NCBI GenBank assembly: GCA_019459055.1
Contig: JAIBEI010000013.1
Span: forward strand, 1-58,778
Reading direction: 5' to 3'
From: Thiobacillus sp.
GTDB taxonomy: Bacteria; Pseudomonadota; Gammaproteobacteria; Burkholderiales; Thiobacillaceae
DNA length: 58,778 bases
Shown: piece by piece, positions 8,092 through 16,451 of the stretch
Position numbering within the stretch: the stretch's first letter is position 1
Layout of the letters: the number at the start of each line of letters is the position of its first letter
Notes under the pieces: model-generated
The model's database searches: none
Seen by the model: the letters and a program-made list of their open reading frames with translations, nothing else
Told to the model about the DNA's origin: nothing
Made by a program: the position numbers and the translations under genes

Positions 8092-10332
8092 TTAAGCCGT
8101 CGCCTGTTCCATCATCGCCAGCGCACGCTCGTGCATCGCCTGTGCATTCATGCCGTTGAAGTCGAACAGCTGCTGCGCGCTGGCGGTGGTTTCGCCGCGC
8201 TTCCAGCAGAAGACGTCGCGTTGCGCGGCCTGGCTGCGCAGCAGCACCGGCTCCAGCGGGCCCGACGGGCCGCCGCTGACGGCGATCAGCACGTCGCCAT
8301 GGAACATCGCGTGGAAGGCGGCGTCGTCCATGAAGCGGCCGTCCGGTTCCGACACGCTGTTCCACAGCACATCGCCGGGACGGTACAGCCGGCGCGGGTT
8401 GACCACGGCGACGATGCGCGAGCCGATGCCGGCTTCGGCCAGTTTCTCGGCGGCGGCGAACACCGGCTGCAGCACCATGTCGCCGGTCACCGCGAACACC
8501 ACGGTATGGGAGCCCGCCGTTTTGTTTGAAGGCAGCTCCTGCAGCACCATCGCGCCGTCGTCAATCGCCTGATAGCTCTGCGCCATCGTGGCGTGGATCG
8601 GCAGCGGCGACTTCGAGGCGGTGATGACGATGCCCTTGTTGTGCTGGTGCAAGGCCCAGTCGTAGCTCGCCTGGATCATGTTGGCGTCGACCGGGAACAG
8701 CGGGTAGACGTTGCCGTTGCGCATCATCGCGGCGAAGTAGCTTTCGATCTCGGGACGCTGGTGGGTCCAGCCGTTGCGGCCCTGCTCCAGCGCGCCAGCG
8801 GTGAACAGGCACACCGTCGCGGGGGTGGGGCGGCGCAGTTCGGCCATCGCCTGGGTCACCGTCTGCCAGATCGGCAGGCCGTTGATGGCGAAGGACTCGT
8901 AGCTGCACCACAGGCTGCGGCCGCCGAACAGCGCGAGCCCCACCGCGAGGCCGGCGCAGGCGTCCTCGTTGAGCGGCTCGTAGACCTGGCCGGACGGGCC
9001 CTGGAAATAGAGGTCGTCGGCGGTCGGGTGGCGGATCGTCAGCGCCTTGTTGATGTTGGCCATGGCGGACGCCTCGTTGCCGTCGGCGTTGGTGACGACG
9101 AACATCGGGTCGCGGCGGCCGACTTCGCCAACCACCTGGCCGAAGGCGGTGGTCGGGATGTGGTTCTCACCGACGGCGAATTCGGTCAGCGACAGGCCAT
9201 CGAGGCTCGGCAGCTCACGCACGGTTTCGGTCACGGCCACGCGTGCGGCCGGGCCGCCGCCGGCGTGACGGAAGTTTTCGCGGGTCAGCTTCCAGGCCTG
9301 GATCGGCAGCGCGCGGCGCTGCAGGCCGGCTTTCACGTCCTCGGAGTCGAGGGTGTGGTGCGCATACAGGTTGTGCGACTTGGCGCCGGTGGCGTGCACG
9401 CCCGCGCCCTTCAGCTGCTTGACGATGAGGCAGGCGCGACGGCCGGACAACGCGCTTTTTGCAGCAACGTCGGCCGCTTTCAAAATGGCGCCGGTGAACG
9501 CCATGCGCGCGGCGAAGCCGAAGGTGGTGCTGTCGGTATACGCCGGCGCGTCCGGGGTGTCGGCATACTCGCGGGCGTCGACCAGGTGCACCTCGTCGAA
9601 CCCATGCGCGCGCCAGTAGTCGGTCATGCGCGTGTTGTCCCACAAGGACACCATGCTGTGGTGCTCCTGCGAATAACCGTTCCACACCAGCACCGGCAGG
9701 TAGTTGGTGACGGCCGGGTAGGCGGTGGCGAAGTGCTGGAACGCGCTCATGATGTAGGGCTCGCCCAGGCCGCCGTCGCCGATGGTGACGGGGAACAGCT
9801 TGTCGCGATTGAGATAGGCGCCGGCCATGGCGAAGTGCTGGCCCTGGCCCAAGGGACCCGCGGGCGCCAAAAGGCCGGGAATCGCGCCCGACAGGTGGCC
9901 CAGGAGGCCGTGGCGCTCGCGGTAGCGCGCGCGCATGTCGGAAACCGTATGGATGCCCATGTCTTCCAGCGAGGTGTCGAGGAACATCGCCGAGTAGAAG
10001 CCGGGCGCGTGGTGGCCGACCTCGGTCACCATATTGCGGTGGCCCAGCAGATGCAGCGCGGCGACCGCGTCGGCGCTGGAGGCGAAGCCGCCCGGGTGGC
10101 CGGACGACTTGCTGCCGGTGACCTGCAGGGTCAGATAGCGCAGCGCGTCGGCGGCCAGCAGGGTCTGATAGATCGCCGCCTCGCTGGTGGCGTCCGGCAG
10201 CGTGGGCTGGTTCGGGCCAAGCAGCGGCGCGGCGCCGAGGCGGTCGATTTCCGGGAAGCTGTCGGCGAAATACTGGATGCCTTCGCAAAAGGCGGGGAAG
10301 GTTTCGGGGGAGGACTGCGTCAACGCATTCAT
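8092..10332 (-). CDS. Phosphoketolase/transketolase-like TPP enzyme (divergent subfamily)
   Basis: This 746-residue thiamine-diphosphate enzyme shows SGHPGGFASSADA near the N-terminus, a transketolase/phosphoketolase TPP loop. It also shows GDGGLGEPYI followed by VLVWNGY, fitting the GDG-Nx-N cofactor motif. A C-terminal half with GRNGWTHQRPEI resembles the phosphoketolase HNGFTHQDPG segment. The classical phosphoketolase strings GPGHGGPA and GDGEAETGPLA are replaced by GHHAPGFYS and GDGGLGEPY, so it is a distinct branch. Relatives are sometimes labelled xylulose-5-phosphate 3-epimerase in databases; I would not rely on that. The ATG at 10332 is chosen because AAGGA sits 6 nt before it; a second ATG at 10338 is too close to that site. 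It is divergent from the IclR gene and likely repressed or activated by it. Confidence 0.8.
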   Translation of the reverse strand: MNALTQSSPETFPAFCEGIQYFADSFPEIDRLGAAPLLGPNQPTLPDATSEAAIYQTLLAADALRYLTLQVTGSKSSGHPGGFASSADAVAALHLLGHRNMVTEVGHHAPGFYSAMFLDTSLEDMGIHTVSDMRARYRERHGLLGHLSGAIPGLLAPAGPLGQGQHFAMAGAYLNRDKLFPVTIGDGGLGEPYIMSAFQHFATAYPAVTNYLPVLVWNGYSQEHHSMVSLWDNTRMTDYWRAHGFDEVHLVDAREYADTPDAPAYTDSTTFGFAARMAFTGAILKAADVAAKSALSGRRACLIVKQLKGAGVHATGAKSHNLYAHHTLDSEDVKAGLQRRALPIQAWKLTRENFRHAGGGPAARVAVTETVRELPSLDGLSLTEFAVGENHIPTTAFGQVVGEVGRRDPMFVVTNADGNEASAMANINKALTIRHPTADDLYFQGPSGQVYEPLNEDACAGLAVGLALFGGRSLWCSYESFAINGLPIWQTVTQAMAELRRPTPATVCLFTAGALEQGRNGWTHQRPEIESYFAAMMRNGNVYPLFPVDANMIQASYDWALHQHNKGIVITASKSPLPIHATMAQSYQAIDDGAMVLQELPSNKTAGSHTVVFAVTGDMVLQPVFAAAEKLAEAGIGSRIVAVVNPRRLYRPGDVLWNSVSEPDGRFMDDAAFHAMFHGDVLIAVSGGPSGPLEPVLLRSQAAQRDVFCWKRGETTASAQQLFDFNGMNAQAMHERALAMMEQATA

Positions 10333-10343
10333 GGCCATTCCTT

Positions 10344-10446
10344 TTTCACAATATGAAAATGTCTCACATGATGTGAAACGATGATCGTATTGAAGCAGAT
10401 CAGGCGACAAATTTCACATTGCGTGATAAATTTTCACTTCATGAAA
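10344..10446. promoter_or_regulatory. Array of four TTTCAC-N5-GTGA/GAAA operators between the TPP enzyme and iclR-type gene
   Basis: Four similar sites lie in the divergent region. Site 1 is TTTCAC-aatat-GAAA (core 10346-10358). Site 2 is TCTCAC-atgat-GTGAAA (10364-10376, a perfect TCACATGATGTGA palindrome). Site 3 is TTTCAC-attgc-GTGA (10414-10426). Site 4 is TTTCAC-ttcat-GAAAA (10434-10446), overlapping the regulator's ATG. The core starts are 18, 50 and 20 bp apart. Two sites lie next to the TPP-enzyme start and two next to the regulator start, as expected for an autoregulated divergent regulator. The binding protein is inferred to be the adjacent IclR-type regulator. Confidence 0.7.
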
Positions 10447-11205
10447 AAAATAAGCTCTTCTATTCAGGTGCTCGACCGTGCCATGGCGCTGGTCGGGATC
10501 CTTTCCCGTGCGCCGGGCCCGGTTGGTCTCACCAAGTTGGCCGGCGAGGCCGAACTCCACACCGCCAGCGCGCACCGCATCCTTGGTTCGCTGATGGCGC
10601 ATGGCCTGGTCGAGAAAACCGGCGCCGGCGAATACGATCTGGGCGTGCGCTGGCTGGAAGTGGGCAATCGCCTGCGTGCTCGTCTCAATATACGTCAGGT
10701 GGCGATGCCTTTCATGCAGCGACTTGCTGAGTTGACAGGCGAAACGGTCAATCTGATTGTTCGTCGCGGCGACGAAGCGGTCTACGTCGAGCGCGTGACG
10801 GGCGGGCAGACGCTGATCCAGGTGGTGCAGGTGGTGGGCGCGCACGCGCCGCTGCACGTGACCGCCGTCGGCAAGATCTTTCTTGCCGAGGACAGCGCCA
10901 GCGGCGTGATGGGCTATGCCGAGCGCACCGGCCTGCCGGCGTACACCAGCAACACCCTGACATCCCTGGACAGACTGCAGGCCCAGCTTGCAACCATCCG
11001 CGTTGAACAGCTTGCACACGACCGCGAGGAAGCCGAAATGGGCGTCGCGTGCATCGGCGCGCCGATCCGAGACGCCGAAGGGAAGCTGGTTGCCGGATTG
11101 TCGATTTCCGCCCCGGCCGATCGTCACAAACCGGGCTGGGACGAAGCCTTGAAAAAAGCCGCCGCGCAGACTGGTGCAGCACTGGGTTACCTGGCCAATG
11201 GCTGA
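10441..11205 (+). CDS. IclR-family transcriptional regulator
   Basis: This 254-residue regulator has a winged helix-turn-helix at about 6-65 (SIQVLDRAMALVGILSR, GLTKLAGEAELHTASAHRIL) and an IclR effector-binding domain at about 80-250 (GETVNLIVRRGDEAVYVER, APLHVTAVGKIFLA, GVACIGAPIRD). Such proteins control catabolic operons in response to small acids. It is transcribed away from the TPP-enzyme/DUF1537/glc block and is the obvious regulator of it. The ATG at 10441 is preferred because the HTH begins right after it. An upstream ATG at 10381 would put operator sites inside the gene. There is no clear Shine-Dalgarno, so translation may be leaderless. Confidence 0.87.
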   Translation: MKKISSSIQVLDRAMALVGILSRAPGPVGLTKLAGEAELHTASAHRILGSLMAHGLVEKTGAGEYDLGVRWLEVGNRLRARLNIRQVAMPFMQRLAELTGETVNLIVRRGDEAVYVERVTGGQTLIQVVQVVGAHAPLHVTAVGKIFLAEDSASGVMGYAERTGLPAYTSNTLTSLDRLQAQLATIRVEQLAHDREEAEMGVACIGAPIRDAEGKLVAGLSISAPADRHKPGWDEALKKAAAQTGAALGYLANG

Positions 11206-11268
11206 ACCTTACGTTGCAAGCGCTGTATTCCCTTGCTCCGCAGGGGCTTTCTTGGCAATGTGGCGGCC

Positions 11269-12291
11269 ATGACCATCGCCACGCTCGTCCCCGCCACCCG
11301 TTATCAGATTGCTGCCTGGCTGCTGACGGCCAGCAGTTTGCTGCTTGTCCTTTACCTGCGGCTGTTGCCGGCCCTGCTTGCCGGCCTGCTGGTGGTGCAG
11401 CTGGTTCACCTGCTGGCGCCGCGGTTCGTCATCGGCAAGCTCGGCCATACCTGGTCCAAGGTGCTGGTGGTGTCCTTGATCACCCTCATCGTGCTGGGCG
11501 CGCTGGGCGGCGTCACCGCCGGCGCCATCCTCTATTTGCGCACCGAGGGCGGACTCACCGGCCTGCTCACCAAGATGGCCGAGGTGATCGAAAATTCGCG
11601 CGAACTGCTGCCGCCGTGGGCCCGCGAGTGGCTGCCGCAAGGCGACGAGTCGGTGATTCGCGCCGGCCTGGTCGAATGGCTGCGCATCCATGCGCAGGAC
11701 CTGCGCAAACTGGGCGGCGACGCCGGCCGCGTGCTGTTGCTGATCCTGGTCGGCTTCATCATCGGCAGCTTTGTCGCGCTGCGCGAAGCCTCGCCGCATC
11801 AGGTGATGGCGCCGCTGGCGCAGGCCCTGTGCGAACGCGTCCACCGCCTGTCCGAAGCGTTCCGCCGCGTGGTGTTCGCGCAGGTGCGGATCTCCGCGCT
11901 CAATGCCCTGCTGACCTGGGCCTATCTTGTCCTGGTCCTGCCCGCGTTCGGCGTCGAGTTGCCCTTCGTCAAGACCATGGTGCTGGTCACCTTTGTCGTC
12001 GGCCTGCTGCCGGTGCTGGGCAATCTCATTTCCAACACCATCATCGTCATCATTTCGCTGTCGCATTCGCTCTACGTCGCCGCCGGCTCGCTCGCCTTCC
12101 TGGTCGTCATCCACAAGCTCGAATATTTCGTGAATGCCCGTATCATTGGGGGTCAGATCAAGGCGCGCGCGTGGGAGCTGCTCATCGCCATGCTGGCAAT
12201 GGAAGCGGCCTTCGGCGTGCCGGGCGTGATCGCCGCACCCGTGTACTACGCGTATATCAAAAAAGAACTGTCCGATAGGGAATTAATCTAA
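11269..12291 (+). CDS. AI-2E family (PerM-like) membrane transporter
   Basis: This protein of about 340 residues has paired hydrophobic segments at the N-terminus (AAWLLTASSLLLVLYL, LPALLAGLLVVQLVHLL), a soluble loop rich in E/W in the middle (PPWAREWLPQGDES), and a C-terminal group with FVVGLLPVLGNLISNTI and VNARIIGGQIKARAWELL. The last is typical of the AI-2E/PerM permease family. The family exports small molecules or ions; the substrate here is unknown. I use the ATG at 11269; a TTG at 11233 would add 12 residues. Its stop overlaps the ATG of the next gene (TAATG), so the two are translationally coupled. Confidence 0.85.
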   Translation: MTIATLVPATRYQIAAWLLTASSLLLVLYLRLLPALLAGLLVVQLVHLLAPRFVIGKLGHTWSKVLVVSLITLIVLGALGGVTAGAILYLRTEGGLTGLLTKMAEVIENSRELLPPWAREWLPQGDESVIRAGLVEWLRIHAQDLRKLGGDAGRVLLLILVGFIIGSFVALREASPHQVMAPLAQALCERVHRLSEAFRRVVFAQVRISALNALLTWAYLVLVLPAFGVELPFVKTMVLVTFVVGLLPVLGNLISNTIIVIISLSHSLYVAAGSLAFLVVIHKLEYFVNARIIGGQIKARAWELLIAMLAMEAAFGVPGVIAAPVYYAYIKKELSDRELI

Positions 12292-12830
12292 TGGCAAGCG
12301 ACACCGAATCCCTCGTCATCACCGCCAGCGGCGAAGACAAAATTGGCCTGGTGGAAGGCTTCACCCGCCGCATCAGCGAATCTGCCTGCAACATCGAGGA
12401 ATCACGCATGGCTTCGCTCGGCGGGCGTTTTGCGCTGCTGATGCGCGTGTCCGGCAGCTGGGACGGGCTGGCCAAGCTGGAAGCCCGCCTGCCGGCAGTG
12501 GGCGAGGAACTCGGCCTGGCGCTCACCCAGCAGCGCACCCGTCCCACCCGTCCGGAAAAGCCGTTGATCCCGTACACCGTCGAAGTCGCCGCGCTCGACC
12601 AGCCCGGCATCGTCAACAGCCTCGCCAATTTCTTCGCGCGCCTGCACATCAACATCGAGGCGCTCGACACCGAGACCTATCCTGCGCCGCACACCGGCGC
12701 GCCTATGTTCGCCGTCCACATGACGCTCGGCATTCCCGCCGACGCCCACATCGCCACCCTGCGCGGCGATTTTCTCGATTACTGCGACGACCAGAATCTC
12801 GATGCGACCTTCGAGCCGGTGCGGATGTGA
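12291..12830 (+). CDS. GcvR-like double-ACT-domain regulatory protein
   Basis: This 179-residue protein is built of two ACT domains. The first (residues ~7-80) starts SLVITASGEDKIGLVEGFTRRI, and the second (~95-175) starts YTVEVAALDQPGIVNSLANFF. The layout matches the glycine cleavage system repressor-like family (GcvR), which binds small ligands and partner regulators instead of DNA. No gcv genes are nearby, so the target is unknown. The start overlaps the permease stop by one base. It ends 24 bp before a convergent gene. Confidence 0.8.
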   Translation: MASDTESLVITASGEDKIGLVEGFTRRISESACNIEESRMASLGGRFALLMRVSGSWDGLAKLEARLPAVGEELGLALTQQRTRPTRPEKPLIPYTVEVAALDQPGIVNSLANFFARLHINIEALDTETYPAPHTGAPMFAVHMTLGIPADAHIATLRGDFLDYCDDQNLDATFEPVRM

Positions 12831-12854
12831 TCCGGCGAAACCTGGGCCCGCTGA

Positions 12855-13820
12855 TCACTCATCCGCGCTCACGCTGAGCTCGATGTAGGACATCGGCATC
12901 TCTTCGTCCTGCTTGTCCATGCGCGGCTGGCTTCGCAGCAGCGCCGCTTCCACCCGTGCCGCCTGCAGTGCGGGGCGATCGATGATGGCGGGATACAGCC
13001 GGTAGTGTTTTTCGATCAGCTCGGCCTGCTGGCAGGCGCAGGCCTCAAGCGCGCTACGGGTGGCGGGCTTTAGATGCGGCAACAGCAACAGCCACGGCGC
13101 CTGCCAGGCGTGGTAGTCGCGCACCAGCCGGGCGTGCGCCGCATCCATGCCGGCGGTGGCGATGAACAGCGGCGGGAAGGCTTCGGCGTCGAGCACGCGT
13201 CCACGCAATTCGTCGCTCCCCTTGAGCGTGTGCAGCCCCAGCCCGTCGCCGTCGTCGGAACGGCGAAACCATTGCGCCACGCCGCTGGCGAGACTGTTCA
13301 CATAACGCGTCAGATACACCCCGGCGGGTTCGGCCGGATCAGCGATGGCCGCGCTGCGGAATTGTTCCTGAGCGGCCATGCCGGCGCGCCAGTCGAGCGG
13401 CGGTCGGGTATCGGTTTCGCTGTCGGCGCGCACGCTGTGCAGCAGCGCCAGCGGCTGGTCGTTGCGGTCGAGCAGCCACAGCTCGAACGGGTCGCGGAAC
13501 CTGAATGGCACGTCGCGATGCACGCGGAGTAGGTGCTCGTACACCACCGCGCCCATTTCCTCCAACCGCCGGAAATCGTCGGACGGATACAGCGGCCCGC
13601 GCTTGAGCCCCTTTTCCGCTGACCAGTGGCCGTAGCGGATATCGGAGATCAGTGCGCGCTTGCCGGCGCGTCCGAGGCCGTCGAGCAGCGTGTCGTTGGC
13701 CACATAGATATCCCATTCGATGCCGTCGGTCGTCACCGCTTCGGCCGATGCAAAACGTATCGTGTGCACCGCCCCGCGAAACGGGTTGAGCAGGCGCTGG
13801 GCGAAGCATTCGATCTGCAT
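12855..13820 (-). CDS. Conserved hypothetical protein, 321 residues
   Basis: I do not recognise a named family. The protein is soluble, without signal peptide or membrane segment. It begins MQIECFAQRLLNPFRGAVHTIR and has motifs such as DGIEWDIYVAND, FRFRDPFELWLLD and HLKPATRSALEACACQQAELIE. Codon usage and composition match the flanking genes, so it appears native. It lies 35 bp downstream of the DUF502 gene on the same strand and may be co-transcribed. The start at 13820 is the only reasonable ATG near the N-terminus. Confidence 0.7.
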   Translation of the reverse strand: MQIECFAQRLLNPFRGAVHTIRFASAEAVTTDGIEWDIYVANDTLLDGLGRAGKRALISDIRYGHWSAEKGLKRGPLYPSDDFRRLEEMGAVVYEHLLRVHRDVPFRFRDPFELWLLDRNDQPLALLHSVRADSETDTRPPLDWRAGMAAQEQFRSAAIADPAEPAGVYLTRYVNSLASGVAQWFRRSDDGDGLGLHTLKGSDELRGRVLDAEAFPPLFIATAGMDAAHARLVRDYHAWQAPWLLLLPHLKPATRSALEACACQQAELIEKHYRLYPAIIDRPALQAARVEAALLRSQPRMDKQDEEMPMSYIELSVSADE

Positions 13821-13855
13821 GGGAACGGATTACATCAGCAGTTGGCGCGACCGGA

Positions 13856-14512
13856 TCATGGCTGCGGGCGGTTGGGCGTAGCGGCCTGGGCGGCAGAGCT
13901 CATCCAGGCGAACAGCGCCGAGCGCATCGCCTCTTCCACCGACATGTCGATCGGCTGCACCCAGTCGCGCGGCACGAAAACCGTGTAGCCGCCGATCATG
14001 TACCCCATCGGCAGATAAACCGCCACGCGGTCGCCCTGCAGGAAGCCGGCGGGCAGGTCGCCGACGCTCTGGCGGGTGACCAGTCCCACCAGTTCGAGCG
14101 GCTGCCCCGGCAGTCTGAGCGCTACCACCGTCTGCTGCGTGGTCTGGTTGCGTTGGGGTGAGAAATAGTCGGCAAAGCTTTTGAGCGAAGAATAAATGCT
14201 TTTCACCACCGGCAGGTTGGTGAAGGGCAGCTCCACCAGCGACAGCAGCTTGCCCATGCCGCGCTGCGACATCAGCATGCCGAGCAGGATGATGCCGGTA
14301 ATGCCCAGCAGCAGGCCCATGCCCGGCACGTAAAGCCTGCCGATGAAGGGCCGGATCAGTTGCATCGCTACGGACTCGCTCCAGCTCAGAAAGACATAGA
14401 GCAGGTAGACCGTAAGCCCGAGCGGCAGGGCGGTGATCAGGCCGCGAAAAAAATACTGGGAAAGATTCTTGGTCAATTTTGAGCCCCGCGACTGTGTCTG
14501 GAAATATTTCAT
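13856..14512 (-). CDS. DUF502 family membrane protein
   Basis: This 218-residue protein has two transmembrane helices in the N-terminal half (ITALPLGLTVYLLYVFLSW and GMGLLLGITGIILLGMLM). They are followed by the family-typical PVVKSIYSSLKSFADYF and a soluble beta-rich domain with VAVYLPMGYMIGGYTVFVP. This is the architecture of DUF502 proteins, which have no established function but are often near membrane or translation genes in proteobacteria. The length is normal. The upstream gap to the divergent lipoprotein gene (14513-14583) should hold both promoters. Confidence 0.85.
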   Translation of the reverse strand: MKYFQTQSRGSKLTKNLSQYFFRGLITALPLGLTVYLLYVFLSWSESVAMQLIRPFIGRLYVPGMGLLLGITGIILLGMLMSQRGMGKLLSLVELPFTNLPVVKSIYSSLKSFADYFSPQRNQTTQQTVVALRLPGQPLELVGLVTRQSVGDLPAGFLQGDRVAVYLPMGYMIGGYTVFVPRDWVQPIDMSVEEAMRSALFAWMSSAAQAATPNRPQP

Positions 14513-14583
14513 GTTGTATCGTTAGCATAACAGCGCCGCGTTGCTAGAATTACCGCTCCTTATCCATATTCAGAGGACGCCCC

Positions 14584-15165
14584 ATGAAAGCCCCTGCCTT
14601 GATTGCCCTTGCCCTGCCTGTCATGCTTGCCGCTTGCGCCAGTGGCCCCAGCGCCGAAGAACAGGCCGCCATGACGGCCGATGCGCGCAAGGCCAGCGGT
14701 GCGCTGATCCAGAAACTCGGCGGCGAGCTGAAAGCTGCGATCAATGAAAAAGGCCCGGAGGGTGCGATCAGCGTATGCAAGGAACGCGCACCGCAGATTG
14801 CCGCCGACATGTCGAAGCAGTTCAACTTTGATGTCAAGCGCGTCAGCCCGAAAAACCGCAACCCCGCCGGCGTGCCCGATGCGTGGGAAGCCGAAGCCCA
14901 GGCCGGGCTGGAAAAACGTCTGGCCGCCGGCGAAAAGCCGGAAACGCTCGACACCTGGCAGATCGTGTCCACGCCCGGCGGCAAACAGTTCCGTTATGCC
15001 AAGGCGCTGCCGGTGCAGCCTGTGTGCCTGACCTGTCACGGCGGCCCGGCTGATATTCCCGAAGGCGTGAAGGCGCGGCTCGCTACCGAATACCCGCTGG
15101 ACAAGGCCACCGGCTATGCGCCCGGCATGGTGCGCGGCATCGTCTCGATCAAGCGTTCGCTGTAA
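14584..15165 (+). CDS. Haem-binding lipoprotein, DUF3365/Tll0287-like domain
   Basis: This 193-residue protein has a lipoprotein signal peptide ending in the lipobox LAAC at about residue 18, so it is anchored in the periplasm. The mature part contains a Tll0287-like (DUF3365) domain with ISVCKERAPQIA, and one c-type haem site CLTCHG near residue 149. The family is thought to sense redox state or small ligands. It ends with the usual GMVRGIVSIKRSL. No obvious redox partner is adjacent, so it is probably a single gene. AGAGGACG precedes the ATG. Confidence 0.85.
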   Translation: MKAPALIALALPVMLAACASGPSAEEQAAMTADARKASGALIQKLGGELKAAINEKGPEGAISVCKERAPQIAADMSKQFNFDVKRVSPKNRNPAGVPDAWEAEAQAGLEKRLAAGEKPETLDTWQIVSTPGGKQFRYAKALPVQPVCLTCHGGPADIPEGVKARLATEYPLDKATGYAPGMVRGIVSIKRSL

Positions 15166-15224
15166 ACATTCCGCGGGAAGGCCGACGAGGTGGTCGGCTT
15201 CGTCAATCCCGGTGTGAGCTGAAC

Positions 15225-15491
15225 ATGGCGACGACCGCCGCCTGGTGTGTCTATATGCTGCGCTGCGCCGACGGCTCGCTTTACACCGGCATCACCACTG
15301 ACATCGTTCGCCGCGTCGCCGAACACAACGGCGATGGCCCGCTGGGCGCCCGCTACACCCGACCCCGTCGTCCGGTGCAGCTGGTCCATGCCGAAGCTGC
15401 GGCCAGCCGCGCGGAAGCCACGCGGCGCGAGGCGGCGATCAAGCGGCTGGATCGCGCGCGCAAGCTGGCGCTGTGCGGGTGCGCGCCATGA
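15225..15491 (+). CDS. GIY-YIG nuclease superfamily protein
   Basis: This 88-residue single-domain protein has VYMLRCADGSLYTGIT, the GIY-YIG core in which YML and YTG replace GIY and YIG, as in the UPF0213/YhbQ group. It is followed by the catalytic-type Arg (VRRVAEHN) and a C-terminal basic helix with E (EATRREAAIKRL). Such small stand-alone proteins are proposed DNA repair or recombination nucleases. It starts 59 bp after the haem lipoprotein. The ATG at 15225 gives the full domain. Confidence 0.85.
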   Translation: MATTAAWCVYMLRCADGSLYTGITTDIVRRVAEHNGDGPLGARYTRPRRPVQLVHAEAAASRAEATRREAAIKRLDRARKLALCGCAP

Positions 15492-15505
15492 TTTTCCTTA
15501 CCGTT

Positions 15506-16443
15506 TCAGCCTGGATCATCCAGCCGCGCCTGTAGCTGCGGCATGACGGCCTCGGCGGCACGCCGGCCGGCATCGATCGCGACGCCGGCGCGGTGAAACT
15601 CCATCAACCCCAGATCCGCGAGGCGCGGCGCCATCGTCACGTCGGGCGGATCGCCTGCGAGCCGGCTGCGCGTGATCAGTACCTGCATGATGTTGATGCT
15701 GCTCGCCACCACATCGAGCATGGCGGGAATTTTGGGTCCCGCATCGTGGTTGATGCCGAGTTGCGACATGCCTGTCTCGATGCGCATCCGCACTGAGTCG
15801 GCCAGGGTTTCGGGCTCGGCGGCGGCGCGCTTGCGCGGCATTTTGGCGGGTGTGGGCTTGAGGTGACGGCCCAGCCGGTGGTGTTCAGATCGACCGCGAT
15901 GACAAGGTCCGCACCCATCGCGCGGCACAGCGACACCGGCACCGGATTGACCAGACCGCCATCGACCAGCCAGCGGCCGTCGAGCTGCACCGGGGTGAAC
16001 AGCCCGGGCAGCGCGATCGAGGCCCGCACCGCGTCAGTCACCGGGCCCTCGCGCAGCCAGACTTCGCGGCCGCGCTGCAGATCGGTGGCGACGGCGCCGA
16101 ACGGACGCGCCAGTTCGCGGATGTCGCGGTCGACAAAATGGTTGCGGAAAAACCCGATCAGCTTCTCGCCCTTGATCAGCCCGCCGGTGAGCGAAAAATC
16201 GAGGAAGCCCACCACGGTCTGCAGGCGCAGGCTGCGCACCCAGGCTTCCAGTGGATCGAGTTCGCCGCCCACATAGGCGGCGCCCACCAGGGCGCCGATC
16301 GAGGTGCCGCAGACGATGTCCGGCTCGATGCCGGCGTCCTGCAGGGCGCGGATCACGCCGATGTGCGCCCAGCCGCGCGCCGAGCCGCCGCCGAGGGCGA
16401 GGCCGATGCGGGTTTTGCCGGGATGGGCGGGGGGCGGTTTCAT
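15506..16443 (-). pseudogene. Patatin-like phospholipase (RssA type), frameshifted
   Basis: The first ~190 codons from 16443 encode a patatin domain with LALGGGSARGWAHIGV (oxyanion loop), GTSIGALVGAAY (nucleophile Ser in GxSxG) and VDGGLVNPVPV (DGG catalytic Asp). After VIAVDLNT the frame loses similarity. The expected continuation, starting LGRHLKPTPAKMPRKR and running to the stop at 15506, is in another frame. A single base appears to be missing around 15872-15885. All catalytic residues precede the break, so a shortened protein ending at 15676 with a foreign tail could still be made. A sequencing error is equally possible. Confidence 0.75.
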
Positions 16444-16451
16444 TCAGCGGC

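Noticed and set aside
8593-10356. A 587-codon plus-strand frame antisense to the TPP enzyme
   Set aside because: Its composition is typical of antisense frames in GC-rich DNA, it has no recognisable motifs, and the minus strand encodes a clear TPP enzyme.
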